A stretch of DNA of 64,000 bases from Merdicola sp963557785 (lineage in GTDB: Bacteria > Bacillota > Clostridia > TANB77 > CAG-508). Both the position numbers and the translations under genes were made by a program. The notes under the pieces were generated by a model. That model had not been told where the DNA came from and ran no database searches. It saw only the letters and a program-made list of their open reading frames with translations. The stretch is taken from contig CAUWBF010000005.1 in assembly GCA_963557785.1 (NCBI GenBank), forward strand, positions 43,955-107,954, read 5' to 3'. This document shows positions 53,321 through 61,805 of this stretch, in pieces. The number at the start of each line of letters is the position of its first letter. The stretch's first letter is position 1.

Positions 53321-55534
53321 TCAATTTATCATTTTTTCTAAAGCTTTACTGCACCTCTTCAAATATTTAAGATTATTTTTAATTATTTTTTTATTTTTAT
53401 TAACCTCATCATTTTCTAGTTTTTCAATAAATTCATCTATTGCAATTTTAATGCTTTTTATTGTATTAAAATCATTTAATTTATCTACTAAAATTAATTT
53501 GCAATAAGTTAGTATTTTTGAACATTCATCTAAAATATTGATATTTGCACTATTATTTAAAACTGTTGCAAGAGTAGTTGCACTCGAACTAGCTAAACCT
53601 ATTAAAGCTCCTCCACCTGTCAAAATTGCAGTTCCACCTGCCATTCCTAAACCTCCTGCTGCAATTGATCCTCCTCCTACAAAAGCAAGACTTGCACTCG
53701 TAAGAGCTGCACCTGATAGCCCTGCTACACTTTCACCAGCTATTGCTACTGCAATTTGTGGTGCAAACATCCAACCTAGACCACCAGTTAATAATGTAAT
53801 CGTAGTAGTAGCAGAAGCTCCAATTATTAGTTTTCTTGTTCGATCTTGTAAAACATTTTTATTATAAAATTTATATGTTTTTATAATATTATCAATATCA
53901 TTTATACTTATACATTTTTGTCTTATTTTGAAAATATCATCAAAATAGTTAGAGCTTAACTTATATTTTTTTATTTTTTTATCTTCTTTTGAAAGCATAA
54001 AATAAGGTTTAAATAAATATAATTCCATAGCTATTAAATTGAATTTGTCTTCCTTTATAAAAACTTTATTTAGTCTATTATATATTTCCTCTCCACTATC
54101 AATAAAAAATTCATTAGTTTCATTAAAATTATCTATTATGCTTTTTTTCCATCTTTTGCACCAATTTGTTTTTTCCTTTTTTTCATCATCATTTTTTATA
54201 TATAAAATATCGTATTTAATTTTTTCTAATTCTAAAGAATATAAAATTTGCATTTGTTTTCTATCTAGATTAAATAATTTAAAATTAAAAATTGGTCTGT
54301 TATCCCCAAAGTATTTTTTATATAATGCTTTTCTTAAATCTTCTTCTATATAACCTGCATCAGCCTTACAAGAAAGTATAAACCTTCCAATTCCTACATA
54401 GTTGATATTTACGAAAAATGAAACTGCCTCTTTACCTCTTGATTTAACTGCTGCTTTTGACAGATCAGTTAATACAAAAACACCGCTTGATATTGTCAAC
54501 ATTCTTGTAAGGCTTCTTGATTTAAAAGGTAATACTTCTTTTAAATCAATATTCTTCAATTCTGATAATGTTTTCACATCTTTTGTGCATAGCTCTCTAT
54601 ATAAACTTCTTAAAGAATATAATCCTCTTACTAAACATTCGTTAATTATTACGGATTTACTTTGATTTGCTAATAATCCAAGTTCTGTTCTAAAATCTAA
54701 TTTAATAGGTTGACCATTCTCATCTTTAAAGGCAGTACCATTAAATAATTTAGAAATAAAGACTGAAAGTCCAATATCATCATCTTCATACTTAACTTTT
54801 ATTTCCTTAAATATCGGTAATGCAGACATTTCTTTGAAAGTAGATAATATAATACCAGGTATTCCTGTTCCACCACTTAAGCTAGAACTTGAGCCAGACA
54901 TATCACTTATTAAATGAAAACTCCACATTATAAATGCATTAAAAATTTTTTCTCCGAATGTTTTTCCAACAAATTGATTATCTGTTACTGAACTTATAAT
55001 GAATTTACCATCAACATCTGTACCCATTCCAACACCAAATTGGTTTAATATTGACGATATTAATCCTATAATAGTTGGGTGGTGTGAAAAATCTCTTAAA
55101 TGATGCTGTAATCCTCCTCCAAAGGTATTTGTATATTTATCAGCTTGTATAGGAAATTTATTTTCAAGAAATCTAATAGAATCTTGAATATTATCACTTT
55201 TGCACCCTTGCGTCGAAGCTATTTTACAAACAAATTTTTCAACTTTTTCTTTGCCCCATTTTTGAGCATTTTCTAATTCATAATCTTTACTCCATAGAAC
55301 ATTTAATATACCTGCAAATAATCCAGAAGTTGCAGCTATTATATAATTTGTTTTTTCGAATTCCGAAAAATCTTTTTCAAATTGTGCTTCAGAAATATCA
55401 TCCAAAATTATATCAAGGCTAATGTCTTTGTTTTTTTCTGATGAGCTTTGTAAAAGTTTTTGTTCGGGATAAACTATGTCAAATTCAACATTTATTTTTT
55501 CATCTTCACTTGGATATAACACTAAATCTTTCAA
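53321..55534 (-). CDS. Unrecognised 737-residue protein with glycine-zipper membrane segment
   Basis: I do not recognise this family. The start is TTG at 55534 with AAGGAG 9 bases upstream. Residues 1-70 are acidic. A His/Asp-rich helical patch with LQHHLRDFSHHPTIIG (about 143-158) and WSFHLISDMSG (about 202-212) resembles metal-ligand patterns in YdjM-like membrane hydrolases, but this is weak. A Lys-rich middle follows. Residues about 575-660 are a long Gly/Ala/Ser-rich hydrophobic region (IIGASATTTITLLTGGLGW, AAGGLGMAGGTAIL), a glycine zipper typical of membrane-inserting effectors. It is monocistronic between the mobilization and restriction genes. Confidence 0.7.
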   Translation of the reverse strand: MKDLVLYPSEDEKINVEFDIVYPEQKLLQSSSEKNKDISLDIILDDISEAQFEKDFSEFEKTNYIIAATSGLFAGILNVLWSKDYELENAQKWGKEKVEKFVCKIASTQGCKSDNIQDSIRFLENKFPIQADKYTNTFGGGLQHHLRDFSHHPTIIGLISSILNQFGVGMGTDVDGKFIISSVTDNQFVGKTFGEKIFNAFIMWSFHLISDMSGSSSSLSGGTGIPGIILSTFKEMSALPIFKEIKVKYEDDDIGLSVFISKLFNGTAFKDENGQPIKLDFRTELGLLANQSKSVIINECLVRGLYSLRSLYRELCTKDVKTLSELKNIDLKEVLPFKSRSLTRMLTISSGVFVLTDLSKAAVKSRGKEAVSFFVNINYVGIGRFILSCKADAGYIEEDLRKALYKKYFGDNRPIFNFKLFNLDRKQMQILYSLELEKIKYDILYIKNDDEKKEKTNWCKRWKKSIIDNFNETNEFFIDSGEEIYNRLNKVFIKEDKFNLIAMELYLFKPYFMLSKEDKKIKKYKLSSNYFDDIFKIRQKCISINDIDNIIKTYKFYNKNVLQDRTRKLIIGASATTTITLLTGGLGWMFAPQIAVAIAGESVAGLSGAALTSASLAFVGGGSIAAGGLGMAGGTAILTGGGALIGLASSSATTLATVLNNSANINILDECSKILTYCKLILVDKLNDFNTIKSIKIAIDEFIEKLENDEVNKNKKIIKNNLKYLKRCSKALEKMIN

Positions 55535-55573
55535 TTACAACAACTCCTTAAAATATTACTAATCTTAATCATA

Positions 55574-55602
55574 ATTATACCAATTTTTCTATTTTTTTAC
55601 AA
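55574..55602 (-). promoter_or_regulatory. Sigma-A-type promoter of the 737-residue protein gene
   Basis: TTGTAA (55602-55597) and TATAAT (55579-55574) with 17 bases between. The -35 box is the same as that of the restriction gene. Confidence 0.6.
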
Positions 55603-55613
55603 CAAATATACAT

Positions 55614-55895
55614 TTAAATATTCAACAATTCAATTACATCTGCAAAACCATTTCTATAATACTTTTCATTCCAGTAATATAAGTATTCCATAAAATTTTT
55701 ATCAAGTTGATCTAGTTGCTTTTGAACATATTTTTTATTTTGCTCTGGTACATTTTTAAGTATTTTCTCTGCAATTTCATCAAAGTAAATACAATACTTT
55801 TTATCTTGAGGAGTCATCTCACAAAATGCTGTTTCTTCTCTAAACTCTATCCATTCTTTTAATAAATCATCTTTTACTTCTCTTAAATTCTTCAT
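55614..55895 (-). CDS. Small mobile-element protein, unrecognised
   Basis: The frame encodes about 93 residues from ATG 55895, where AGGAG is 9 bases upstream. The upstream Met pair is too close to that site. It is acidic and helical, with a Tyr-rich end (YYWNEKYYRNGFADVIELL). It starts 13 bases behind tnpV and is probably co-transcribed with it. Similar short acidic proteins ending in NGFxDxIxLL occur in mobile elements of Firmicutes, with unknown roles. Confidence 0.6.
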   Translation of the reverse strand: MKNLREVKDDLLKEWIEFREETAFCEMTPQDKKYCIYFDEIAEKILKNVPEQNKKYVQKQLDQLDKNFMEYLYYWNEKYYRNGFADVIELLNI

Positions 55896-55907
55896 TTGCA
55901 TCATCTC

Positions 55908-56297
55908 CTATACATATATTAATTCATTAAAAATTATTTCTTCTGCTTGATTCTTAAAATTATTCATCATACCAACCCAATAAAGCATATCTGTATTTTT
56001 CATATCTTCTGTTAGATTACTTTTTGCTTTTAATTGTTTTATTATTTGTTCTACTCTTTCAGTTGCAGTTTCTTGAATTTCTTTTAAATGACTATTTAAT
56101 GTTCCATCCATTAACATTGTTGAATATTCAGCTTTCTTATGTTCTTTTAAATAGTTTAATCGCATTCTACCATATTTATTAAGAATTATCTTTTCCTGCT
56201 TTGGTATTGTTAAATTTGGAATATAATAATCTCCTTCTAAATGATATTCAATTCCAGTTTTTTTATCTATCTTTGTTCTAGGTAATTCATTATTCAT
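55908..56297 (-). CDS. tnpV: TnpV-type transposon protein
   Basis: The product (129 residues from ATG 56297) matches the TnpV family of Tn4451-like elements: YHLEGDYYIPNLTIP, KYGRMRLNYLKEHKKAEY and the LYWVGMMNNFKNQAEEII...NELIY end. The function of TnpV is unclear, and it is not needed for excision in Tn4451. Its start overlaps the upstream 103-residue gene's end closely (2 bases between). It sits next to the relaxase and recombinase genes. Confidence 0.85.
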   Translation of the reverse strand: MNNELPRTKIDKKTGIEYHLEGDYYIPNLTIPKQEKIILNKYGRMRLNYLKEHKKAEYSTMLMDGTLNSHLKEIQETATERVEQIIKQLKAKSNLTEDMKNTDMLYWVGMMNNFKNQAEEIIFNELIYV

Positions 56298-56299
56298 AA

Positions 56300-56611
56300 T
56301 TATTTCACTCCTTTGTTCTCTTTTATTTTTAATTCTTCGTAATAATCCTTTTTTGGTTTCTTCTTTATCAAATACATACATTCTTGAACAATCCATTTTA
56401 ATTCATTTGAATATGCTATAAATATAATACCTTCTTCTAATTTTCCTTCAGTTTGTTTTTCATATAAATAAATATATTTTTCAAACTTTTCATTTAATTG
56501 TTCAGCTCTGTGTCTAATTTCTTCATCTTTACTGTTTTTATTATCTATAATAATCTGCATTAATTTATTGTACTCTTCTCTACTAAAATAGATATTATCT
56601 TTATTTGACAT
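56300..56611 (-). CDS. Mobile-element protein, 103 residues, unrecognised
   Basis: The helical, charged protein (MSNKDNIYFSREEYNKL) contains a short hydrophobic stretch near IIFIAYSNELKWIVQ but no membrane helix or known motif. The start has AAAGGAG. It lies between mob and tnpV, 16 bases behind mob, and its stop lies directly before the tnpV start. It may be a mobilization accessory; the role is unknown. Confidence 0.6.
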   Translation of the reverse strand: MSNKDNIYFSREEYNKLMQIIIDNKNSKDEEIRHRAEQLNEKFEKYIYLYEKQTEGKLEEGIIFIAYSNELKWIVQECMYLIKKKPKKDYYEELKIKENKGVK

Positions 56612-56627
56612 ACTTTAAAAGACTCCT

Positions 56628-58049
56628 TTAATCTAAATTATAATCGTTTTTCTTCTTTCCTTTTTTAGCTTGTATTTCAGCCAGTTCATCATTAGTCAAT
56701 ATTTTTCTTCTTGGATTTTTTACAATATCTGAATCATTATCATCAAATATACCGCTTCTTTCTAAATCTTCTGCAACAAGAGTATAACTTCTCTTATCTT
56801 CTGGAATATTATCAAATCTTTCATCAAATACTTTAGTTTGAAATCTTCTAATTAGTCTTCTCCAAAAGTCTTTAAACTTGCTTAATTCAGCTTTTACTTT
56901 ATTTAAAGCTGTTTCTAATTTATTGATTTTATTATCCTTAAACTTTATTTCTTCCTTTAATTCAGCAATCGTCTTGTCCTTTTCAGTATTACTATAATAT
57001 AGTCTATTTCTTTCACTTTCTAAATTCTTATAGTTCTTTTCTACTTTATCAATAGTAATATTTAAATCATTAACACCTTTTATGCTTTTAGTAGTATCTT
57101 TTACCTCTTCTGTATAATTTAAGAATTTATCGATATTCTCGTTTGAAATAAGCTTATTATTTTTATCAAGTAATGGTGATTTTAGGTTATTAAGAATTTC
57201 TTTTATTTCCTGTGTTTTTATATCTAACTCATCACTTTTATTATTGGCTTCTTTTAATCTTTTGGTATTCTTCTCTTGTTCTCTTTTTAGTTCACTATAT
57301 CCGTCCATTTGATTAACATTTATATCTCGATTTCTGCCTTTTTGTTTTTTCTTCAATGTTGCATTTTGCTCATAGATCTCATTAAATTTTTCAATACAAG
57401 ATTTTCTCATTTTATCTTGAATTTCTTTCAATGAAGTTTTTGTAAATATTTGAGATTTAGCAACTTGTTTCTTCATCCCATTTTTATAACCATCTTTTAC
57501 AGGTACTCCTACTAAGTGCATATGTGGAGAAGTTTCATCATAATGTACTACTGCATTTGCTACCTTAAACGCAGGAACAATTTTCATTAACTTATAAATT
57601 TGGTCTTTATAAACTTCTGTCATTTGCTTTTTATATTCCATTGTTTTATTATTCCAAAAGTCCATATCTCCAAGTTCTATTATTAATTCACAAGCTAAAT
57701 CATGTTTGCTATCATTTGAAATATGAGTGAAGTAATCTCCTATTTTTCTATCAGCTCTTATTTGCTTATTATCATATTCAATTTGTGCTTCTTGAAACTC
57801 TTGTAAGTACAAGTCTTGAACATCTTTATATAAGCTATTTGTACCATAAACTATCTCAATTTCATCTGTTTTATGGTCATAATCTCTTAAATTATGCTTA
57901 TTAACTTTGGATAATTGCTGAGCATTTTGAACAGCATTATTGCTAAAAGAAGTTGTACTTGAGTTATTACTTTTTGCAACTTTCTTTGCAACTTTTGACC
58001 TATTTTTATCACTTCCCAAGTGAATAGAATATGCTAGTTCTTCTCCCAT
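56628..58049 (-). CDS. mob: MobV-type relaxase (plasmid recombination/Mob family)
   Basis: The relaxase nicks the transfer origin to begin mobilization. From the AGGAG-supported ATG at 58049 the protein has 473 residues. HNLRDYDH (52-59) and the metal-binding HYDETSPHMH (169-178) are MobV signatures. A long coiled coil covers about residues 250-430, and a basic C-terminus may bind DNA. The candidate transfer origin lies just upstream. It relies on conjugation genes of a helper element. Confidence 0.87.
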   Translation of the reverse strand: MGEELAYSIHLGSDKNRSKVAKKVAKSNNSSTTSFSNNAVQNAQQLSKVNKHNLRDYDHKTDEIEIVYGTNSLYKDVQDLYLQEFQEAQIEYDNKQIRADRKIGDYFTHISNDSKHDLACELIIELGDMDFWNNKTMEYKKQMTEVYKDQIYKLMKIVPAFKVANAVVHYDETSPHMHLVGVPVKDGYKNGMKKQVAKSQIFTKTSLKEIQDKMRKSCIEKFNEIYEQNATLKKKQKGRNRDINVNQMDGYSELKREQEKNTKRLKEANNKSDELDIKTQEIKEILNNLKSPLLDKNNKLISNENIDKFLNYTEEVKDTTKSIKGVNDLNITIDKVEKNYKNLESERNRLYYSNTEKDKTIAELKEEIKFKDNKINKLETALNKVKAELSKFKDFWRRLIRRFQTKVFDERFDNIPEDKRSYTLVAEDLERSGIFDDNDSDIVKNPRRKILTNDELAEIQAKKGKKKNDYNLD

Positions 58050-58405
58050 AATGTTCTCCTTTCTCGTATTTGCTCTAAAAAAGAAAACTTCGTAGAACTT
58101 ACCTAGAATTAGCGAACGAATAAATAAAAATATTACTCTATTTCGGAACATTATTTGATTTTTATTTATGAAGTATTTTATAAAAAGCGGTACATAAAAT
58201 TTATTTTTATGTACTTATTTGGAACAAAATTAGGTACTATTTTTTTCCAAATATTAGGTGCTTTTTATAAAATTTGTCGCTAATTCGATGCCTCGCAGAG
58301 CCCCCGAGTTTTGATAGCATGTCAAAACTCATAGGGGGTTAGGAATTTTGACAAAGTCAAATTCCTGCTTCGTAGCCTTTCTTTGAAATGCTACTTCAGC
58401 TTTAG
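58050..58405. other. Candidate transfer origin (oriT) region with nested inverted repeats
   Basis: This 356-base gap between the recombinase and mob genes has no gene. It holds several hairpins. GAATTAGCGA (58106-58115) repeats inverted at 58277-58286. GTACATAAAA (58190-58199) repeats inverted at 58205-58214. A CCCCC-GAGTTTTGA...TCAAAACTC-n3-GGGGG cruciform spans 58301-58338, and GGAATTTTGAC with GTCAAATTCC is at 58342-58365. There are two ATTAGGTRCT repeats (58229, 58253). Position before a MobV relaxase and the GC-rich cruciform fit an oriT, but the nick site is not assigned. The hairpins nearest 58300-58365 could also stop transcription from the recombinase gene. Confidence 0.6.
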
Positions 58406-60346
58406 CTAATCTTCATAGCTTTCCTCTTCATCTTCTGTTTGCTCTTTCTTATATAAAACTAAATCAGAAATTGCTTCATAATAATCGTCCAATTCATTTT
58501 TATCTGTTGTTCCTTTTTCACGATAAGATACTGCACCAAGTTTTCCTCTTATCATTCCCTTTGAATCTTTTATAGGGAATTTTTTATCGTTATCTACAAA
58601 CACTGCTCTCATTAATTTTTCGTTTCCTTTTTCTCTCGGTAATGTTATCATAGTATCTTCTTGAATATAAGAACGAGTCCAATCATAAACATCTTCATAG
58701 TATTTTACATCATAATGCTCCTTTAAATTTTCAATGTACTCATTTAATTCTGATTTAGTAATTCTAGGTGTACTTTTTATTACTGATAGTCCTTGCATAT
58801 CTTCTGTCGGCTTTGCTAAGTCTATGCAATCAGCTTTATTTAATTTTTTAAGTTCATCTAGATATCTACTTCTAAAATTTATTTTTATAATCTTAAAACT
58901 ATCGTTTTCTTCATCTTTTTCTAATGCCATTGATTCAATAAACTTAGATATGAATTCTTGCTTTTCAAGTTTGGTTTTTGCGTTCCATTCTACTTTTAAA
59001 TCTTCTACAAAATTATCACTATTTAATCTGGATTCAATTTCAAAATCTCTATCTGCCATAATTTTCATTAAAGAAAAATGTTCAGTATCTATTTCCATAT
59101 TCTTTAATTTTTCCTGCTCTAACTTGTCCAATTTATCTTCTATACGTTTATAATCTAGTTCAAAGTCTTCCATCTTTACTTTCCCAGATATAAATACTTT
59201 CTTTATTCTTTCTTTTTGCTCATTAAGTTCTTTAATTTGCTCATCTAAACTTTCAGTATTTACATTTTCTTTTTCTGCTAATATAGGGTAGAAGTATTTT
59301 TTAACAACTTCATCATATTCTACTAAACTAAGGATAAAGGTTAATAATACTTCCTCTATTTTATCTTCTCTAAAATAAAGATGACAATCTGAGCAATTAT
59401 AATACATATATTTTTTCTTCTTACCACCTGAGCCTTTGCATAACATTAACTTACCGCATTTTGGACAAATAAGTTTTTGAAAAAATATATAAACTCTATC
59501 TCTTGAAAATGATTGCATATTCTTTTCTTTTTGAATTTGTATTTCTTCCCATTCTGCTCTTGTTATAATAGGAGCTACAACATCAGTGTATACTTCTTCT
59601 TTACTTTCATCTTTTAGAGTTTTATTTCTAACATAATCTCCTACATATATTCTATTATTTATAATTGTTCTGACTGCTGCTTCCGTCCATTTATTATGCT
59701 CAGGGTATAAAACCTTTTCTTCATCTAATATACAAGATATTTGATAATAGCTTTTACCCTCTAAATACATATTAAATATTCTTTTTACTATATCTCTAGT
59801 ATTAGGATCTATTTTTACAACTTTGTCTTTATCTCTATAATAACCAAGTGGACAAGTTCCAGGTAGATGACCTGCCTTTATTGCTCCACTCATACCAAAT
59901 TTTGTTCTTTCAGATACAACTTCTATTTCTAATTGAGAAAGAACAGTTAACATTCTTACAAAAAACCTACCATTTGCTGTTGAAGTATTAACATCATCTC
60001 TTTCACAAATAAGATAGCAATCATATTTTTCAAGTTCCGCAATTAGAAGTTCTAAATCTCTAACTGAACGAGTTACTCTATCAAGTTTATATGCAACTAT
60101 ATAATTAATCTTTCCTTTTCTCATATCATCCATCATTTGTTGAAATCCTGGTCTATGTTCCATATCTTTTGCACTTATTCCTGCATCTTGATAAACTTTA
60201 TAAACTTGATATTCTTTAAAAGCACACAATTGCTTTAATTTTTCTTCTTGTTCTCCTAAACTAAAACCTTCACGAGCTTGGTCTTCTGTACTAACACGAA
60301 TATAAATACCAGCAATTCTTTTTTCTTTTTGATTCTTTGAATCCAT
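58406..60346 (-). CDS. Large serine recombinase, TnpX/TndX-like
   Basis: The 646-residue protein has the catalytic Ser19 in YIRVSTEDQ, Arg in KLDRVTRSVRDLE, then a recombinase domain. A zinc ribbon CPKCGKLMLC...CSDC (about 316-340), a coiled coil (about 370-420) and a helical C-terminus follow. This is the integrase of a transposon of the Tn4451/Tn5397 type, excising and inserting by a two-base staggered cut. It is transcribed towards the relaxase, with AAGGAG before ATG. The hairpin at 60378-60416 stands in its leader. Confidence 0.93.
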   Translation of the reverse strand: MDSKNQKEKRIAGIYIRVSTEDQAREGFSLGEQEEKLKQLCAFKEYQVYKVYQDAGISAKDMEHRPGFQQMMDDMRKGKINYIVAYKLDRVTRSVRDLELLIAELEKYDCYLICERDDVNTSTANGRFFVRMLTVLSQLEIEVVSERTKFGMSGAIKAGHLPGTCPLGYYRDKDKVVKIDPNTRDIVKRIFNMYLEGKSYYQISCILDEEKVLYPEHNKWTEAAVRTIINNRIYVGDYVRNKTLKDESKEEVYTDVVAPIITRAEWEEIQIQKEKNMQSFSRDRVYIFFQKLICPKCGKLMLCKGSGGKKKKYMYYNCSDCHLYFREDKIEEVLLTFILSLVEYDEVVKKYFYPILAEKENVNTESLDEQIKELNEQKERIKKVFISGKVKMEDFELDYKRIEDKLDKLEQEKLKNMEIDTEHFSLMKIMADRDFEIESRLNSDNFVEDLKVEWNAKTKLEKQEFISKFIESMALEKDEENDSFKIIKINFRSRYLDELKKLNKADCIDLAKPTEDMQGLSVIKSTPRITKSELNEYIENLKEHYDVKYYEDVYDWTRSYIQEDTMITLPREKGNEKLMRAVFVDNDKKFPIKDSKGMIRGKLGAVSYREKGTTDKNELDDYYEAISDLVLYKKEQTEDEEESYED

Positions 60347-60377
60347 TTATATCGTCTCCTTTCCCATAAAACACAAA

Positions 60378-60416
60378 AGAGTATTAGAAGCATTCTATAT
60401 GCTAAACTAATACTCT
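60378..60416 (-). terminator. Hairpin in the recombinase leader
   Basis: AGAGTATTAG pairs perfectly with CTAATACTCT, with an inner AGCAT/ATGCT stem. T residues follow on the minus strand. It may terminate the 60476 gene or attenuate the recombinase. Confidence 0.55.
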
Positions 60417-60475
60417 AAATATATTTATATGCTATTTTGTGATGTTAGTAGAAAAAATTAAATACACTTAAAATA

Positions 60476-60742
60476 CTAGTTTACCATGTCTTGTAGCCTT
60501 GCTATTGGATACTTATTTTCTAAATTGCCTATATAGAAATACTCATGATTATTAAAGAACAGAAATAATTTTTCATTAATAATAACTCTATGTGGTTCTA
60601 CATAAGCTAAATTAGTATGCTCAATAATCTTTAGACTACCGTTCTTTATCATTGGTACACAATTATTAAAAGTGCAAGCCCATTTAATTTTTGAACGTAG
60701 TTCATCAGTCATATTAATTTTTCTTTTAACGATATCTATCAT
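60476..60742 (-). CDS. Small protein upstream of the recombinase, unrecognised
   Basis: The start at 60742 (MIDIVKRKINM) follows AAGGAGG by 10 bases, giving 88 residues. The protein is mixed, with a YVEPHRVIINEKLFLFF strand-rich centre, no membrane part, and no known motif. It lies near the right end of the element in front of the recombinase gene. A role in controlling integration or excision is possible but not shown. Confidence 0.55.
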   Translation of the reverse strand: MIDIVKRKINMTDELRSKIKWACTFNNCVPMIKNGSLKIIEHTNLAYVEPHRVIINEKLFLFFNNHEYFYIGNLENKYPIARLQDMVN

Positions 60743-60900
60743 ATCACAAAAACCTCCTTTTTTCAAGCATTTCACGAAGATTCGCTATTTGAGGAAATAA
60801 ATTTATATAAAAATATAAATTTAAACAACAAATTTCATGATTTCGAGAATCATCATAAAATACTTATAAATTTTTCGAGATTTTTGTTTTTTATAACAAA

Positions 60901-60936
60901 AAAGAAGCTAGTTTATAGAATCAAACTAACTTCTTT
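60901..60936 (-). terminator. Terminator after the first 5S-tRNA-Asn unit
   Basis: AAAGAAGCTAGTTT pairs with AAACTAACTTCTTT except for one G-U or mismatch, with a T-run on the minus strand. It lies 76 bases past the tRNA. Confidence 0.75.
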
Positions 60937-61009
60937 CTCTTTTTGATTTTGTCGAAATTTTGAAATCTTTTTATATCAAGACTTTCAAAGTGGTTCGACG
61001 AAAATCTTC

Positions 61010-61146
61010 TATGGCTCCTCTTGTTGGACTCGAACCAACGACCTATCGGTTAACAGCCGAGCGCTCTACCAACTGAGCTAAAGAGGAATATAAAATCTAG
61101 CGACAACCTATCTTTCCAGCAGGGTAACCCACAAGTATTTTCGGCA
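61010..61146 (-). repeat. 137-base duplicated tRNA-Asn/5S block, copy 1
   Basis: This stretch is identical to 63864-64000. The duplication covers the whole tRNA-Asn, the spacer, and the 3' part of 5S rRNA. Copy 2 continues outside the window, so its full length is unknown. Confidence 0.95.
61012..61087 (-). tRNA. tRNA-Asn (anticodon GTT), copy 1
   Basis: The 76-base sequence folds with a 7-base acceptor stem TCCTCTT/AAGAGGA, D-arm AGCTCAGTTGGTAGAGC, anticodon loop CTGTTAACC and T-arm GTTCGAGTC. CCA is encoded. It is downstream of 5S rRNA, transcribed on the minus strand. Confidence 0.97.
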
Positions 61147-61213
61147 CATTAGAGCTTGACTTCTGTGTTCGGAATGGGAACAGGTATTTCCTCTACGTTA
61201 TCATTACCAACGA
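61096..61213 (-). rRNA. rrf: 5S ribosomal RNA
   Basis: Conserved 5S features are seen: CTGTTCCCATTCCGAACACAGAAGTCAAGC in the middle (loops B and C) and GTGGGTTACCCTGC. Length is about 118 bases. It is preceded by its own promoter and followed by tRNA-Asn, with no 16S or 23S next to it. In my reading the 5' end (TCGTTGGT) does not pair with the 3' end (GTCGCTAGA) as helix I should. Confidence 0.9.
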
Positions 61214-61218
61214 TTGTT

Positions 61219-61247
61219 ATTATATACTATATAATTTAAAATTTCAA
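61219..61247 (-). promoter_or_regulatory. Strong sigma-A promoter of the 5S-tRNA-Asn unit
   Basis: TTGAAA (61247-61242) and TATAAT (61224-61219) with a 17-base spacer. The start point would fall at the first bases of 5S rRNA, so the 5S-tRNA pair is its own transcription unit. Confidence 0.75.
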
Positions 61248-61334
61248 TACTTTATTTTATAATTTTATAAATATCTTTTATTGTATTCTATAACTATTGG
61301 GTATATAATATTTATTAGTATTGGAGGTAATAGT

Positions 61335-61805
61335 ATGAAAATAGGCTTTTATCCTGGTAGTTTTGATCCTTTTACTAATGGGCATTTACATGTTGTAAAA
61401 ACTGCATCTACTTTATTTGATAAAGTAATAATTGGTATAGGAACTAATCCTACAAAATCTAGAAGATATGATAATTATTTAATGAAATCTGCTATTGAAG
61501 AAACTTTAAAAAGAGAAAACTTAAATAATGTTGAAGTTATAATATATGATAATTTATCTGCTGATGTTGCTTTAGAGTGTAATGCTAACTTTATTATTAG
61601 AGGGCTTCGTAATGATATGGATTATAGATATGAAGAAAATCTTTCTTTAATAAATGAAGAAATTTCAGGTTTAGATACAATATATATTAGATCAGGCATC
61701 TTAGGCTTTATAAGTTCTAGCATGGTTGTAGAACTTATTGAAAATGGTCGAGATGTTTCAAAATATTTACCAGTGGATATTTTAAAATCTATTCAGAATT
61801 ATTAA
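61335..61805 (+). CDS. coaD: Pantetheine-phosphate adenylyltransferase
   Basis: CoaD joins 4'-phosphopantetheine and ATP to make dephospho-CoA, one step before CoaE (38282). From ATG 61335, after GGAGG, the protein has 156 residues. GFYPGSFDPFTNGHL contains the TxGH nucleotide motif (about residues 4-18). RGLRNDMDYRYE and ISSSMVVEL complete the family pattern. It converges on the DUF2207 gene with a shared terminator. Confidence 0.95.
   Translation: MKIGFYPGSFDPFTNGHLHVVKTASTLFDKVIIGIGTNPTKSRRYDNYLMKSAIEETLKRENLNNVEVIIYDNLSADVALECNANFIIRGLRNDMDYRYEENLSLINEEISGLDTIYIRSGILGFISSSMVVELIENGRDVSKYLPVDILKSIQNY

Larger units (their letters stand above)
47060..60742. mobile_element. Putative Tn4451-type mobilizable transposon carrying defence genes (limits approximate)
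   Basis: Going from right to left, a large serine recombinase, an inverted-repeat region, a MobV-type relaxase, a TnpV protein and three to four cargo genes lie on one strand. This is the layout of Tn4451 relatives (tnpX, mobilization, tnpV, cargo). The left border is taken at the OLD stop and the right at the start of the 60476 gene. The true ends were not found, since no direct repeat flanks it. It lacks transfer machinery of its own and so would need a helper. All genes lie on the minus strand, away from the tRNA-Asn at the right end. Confidence 0.55.

Noticed and set aside
53538..53867. 109-codon Ala/Pro/Val-rich frame opposite the glycine-zipper part of the 737-residue gene
   Set aside because: It is the antisense image of Gly/Ala codons and has no start signal.
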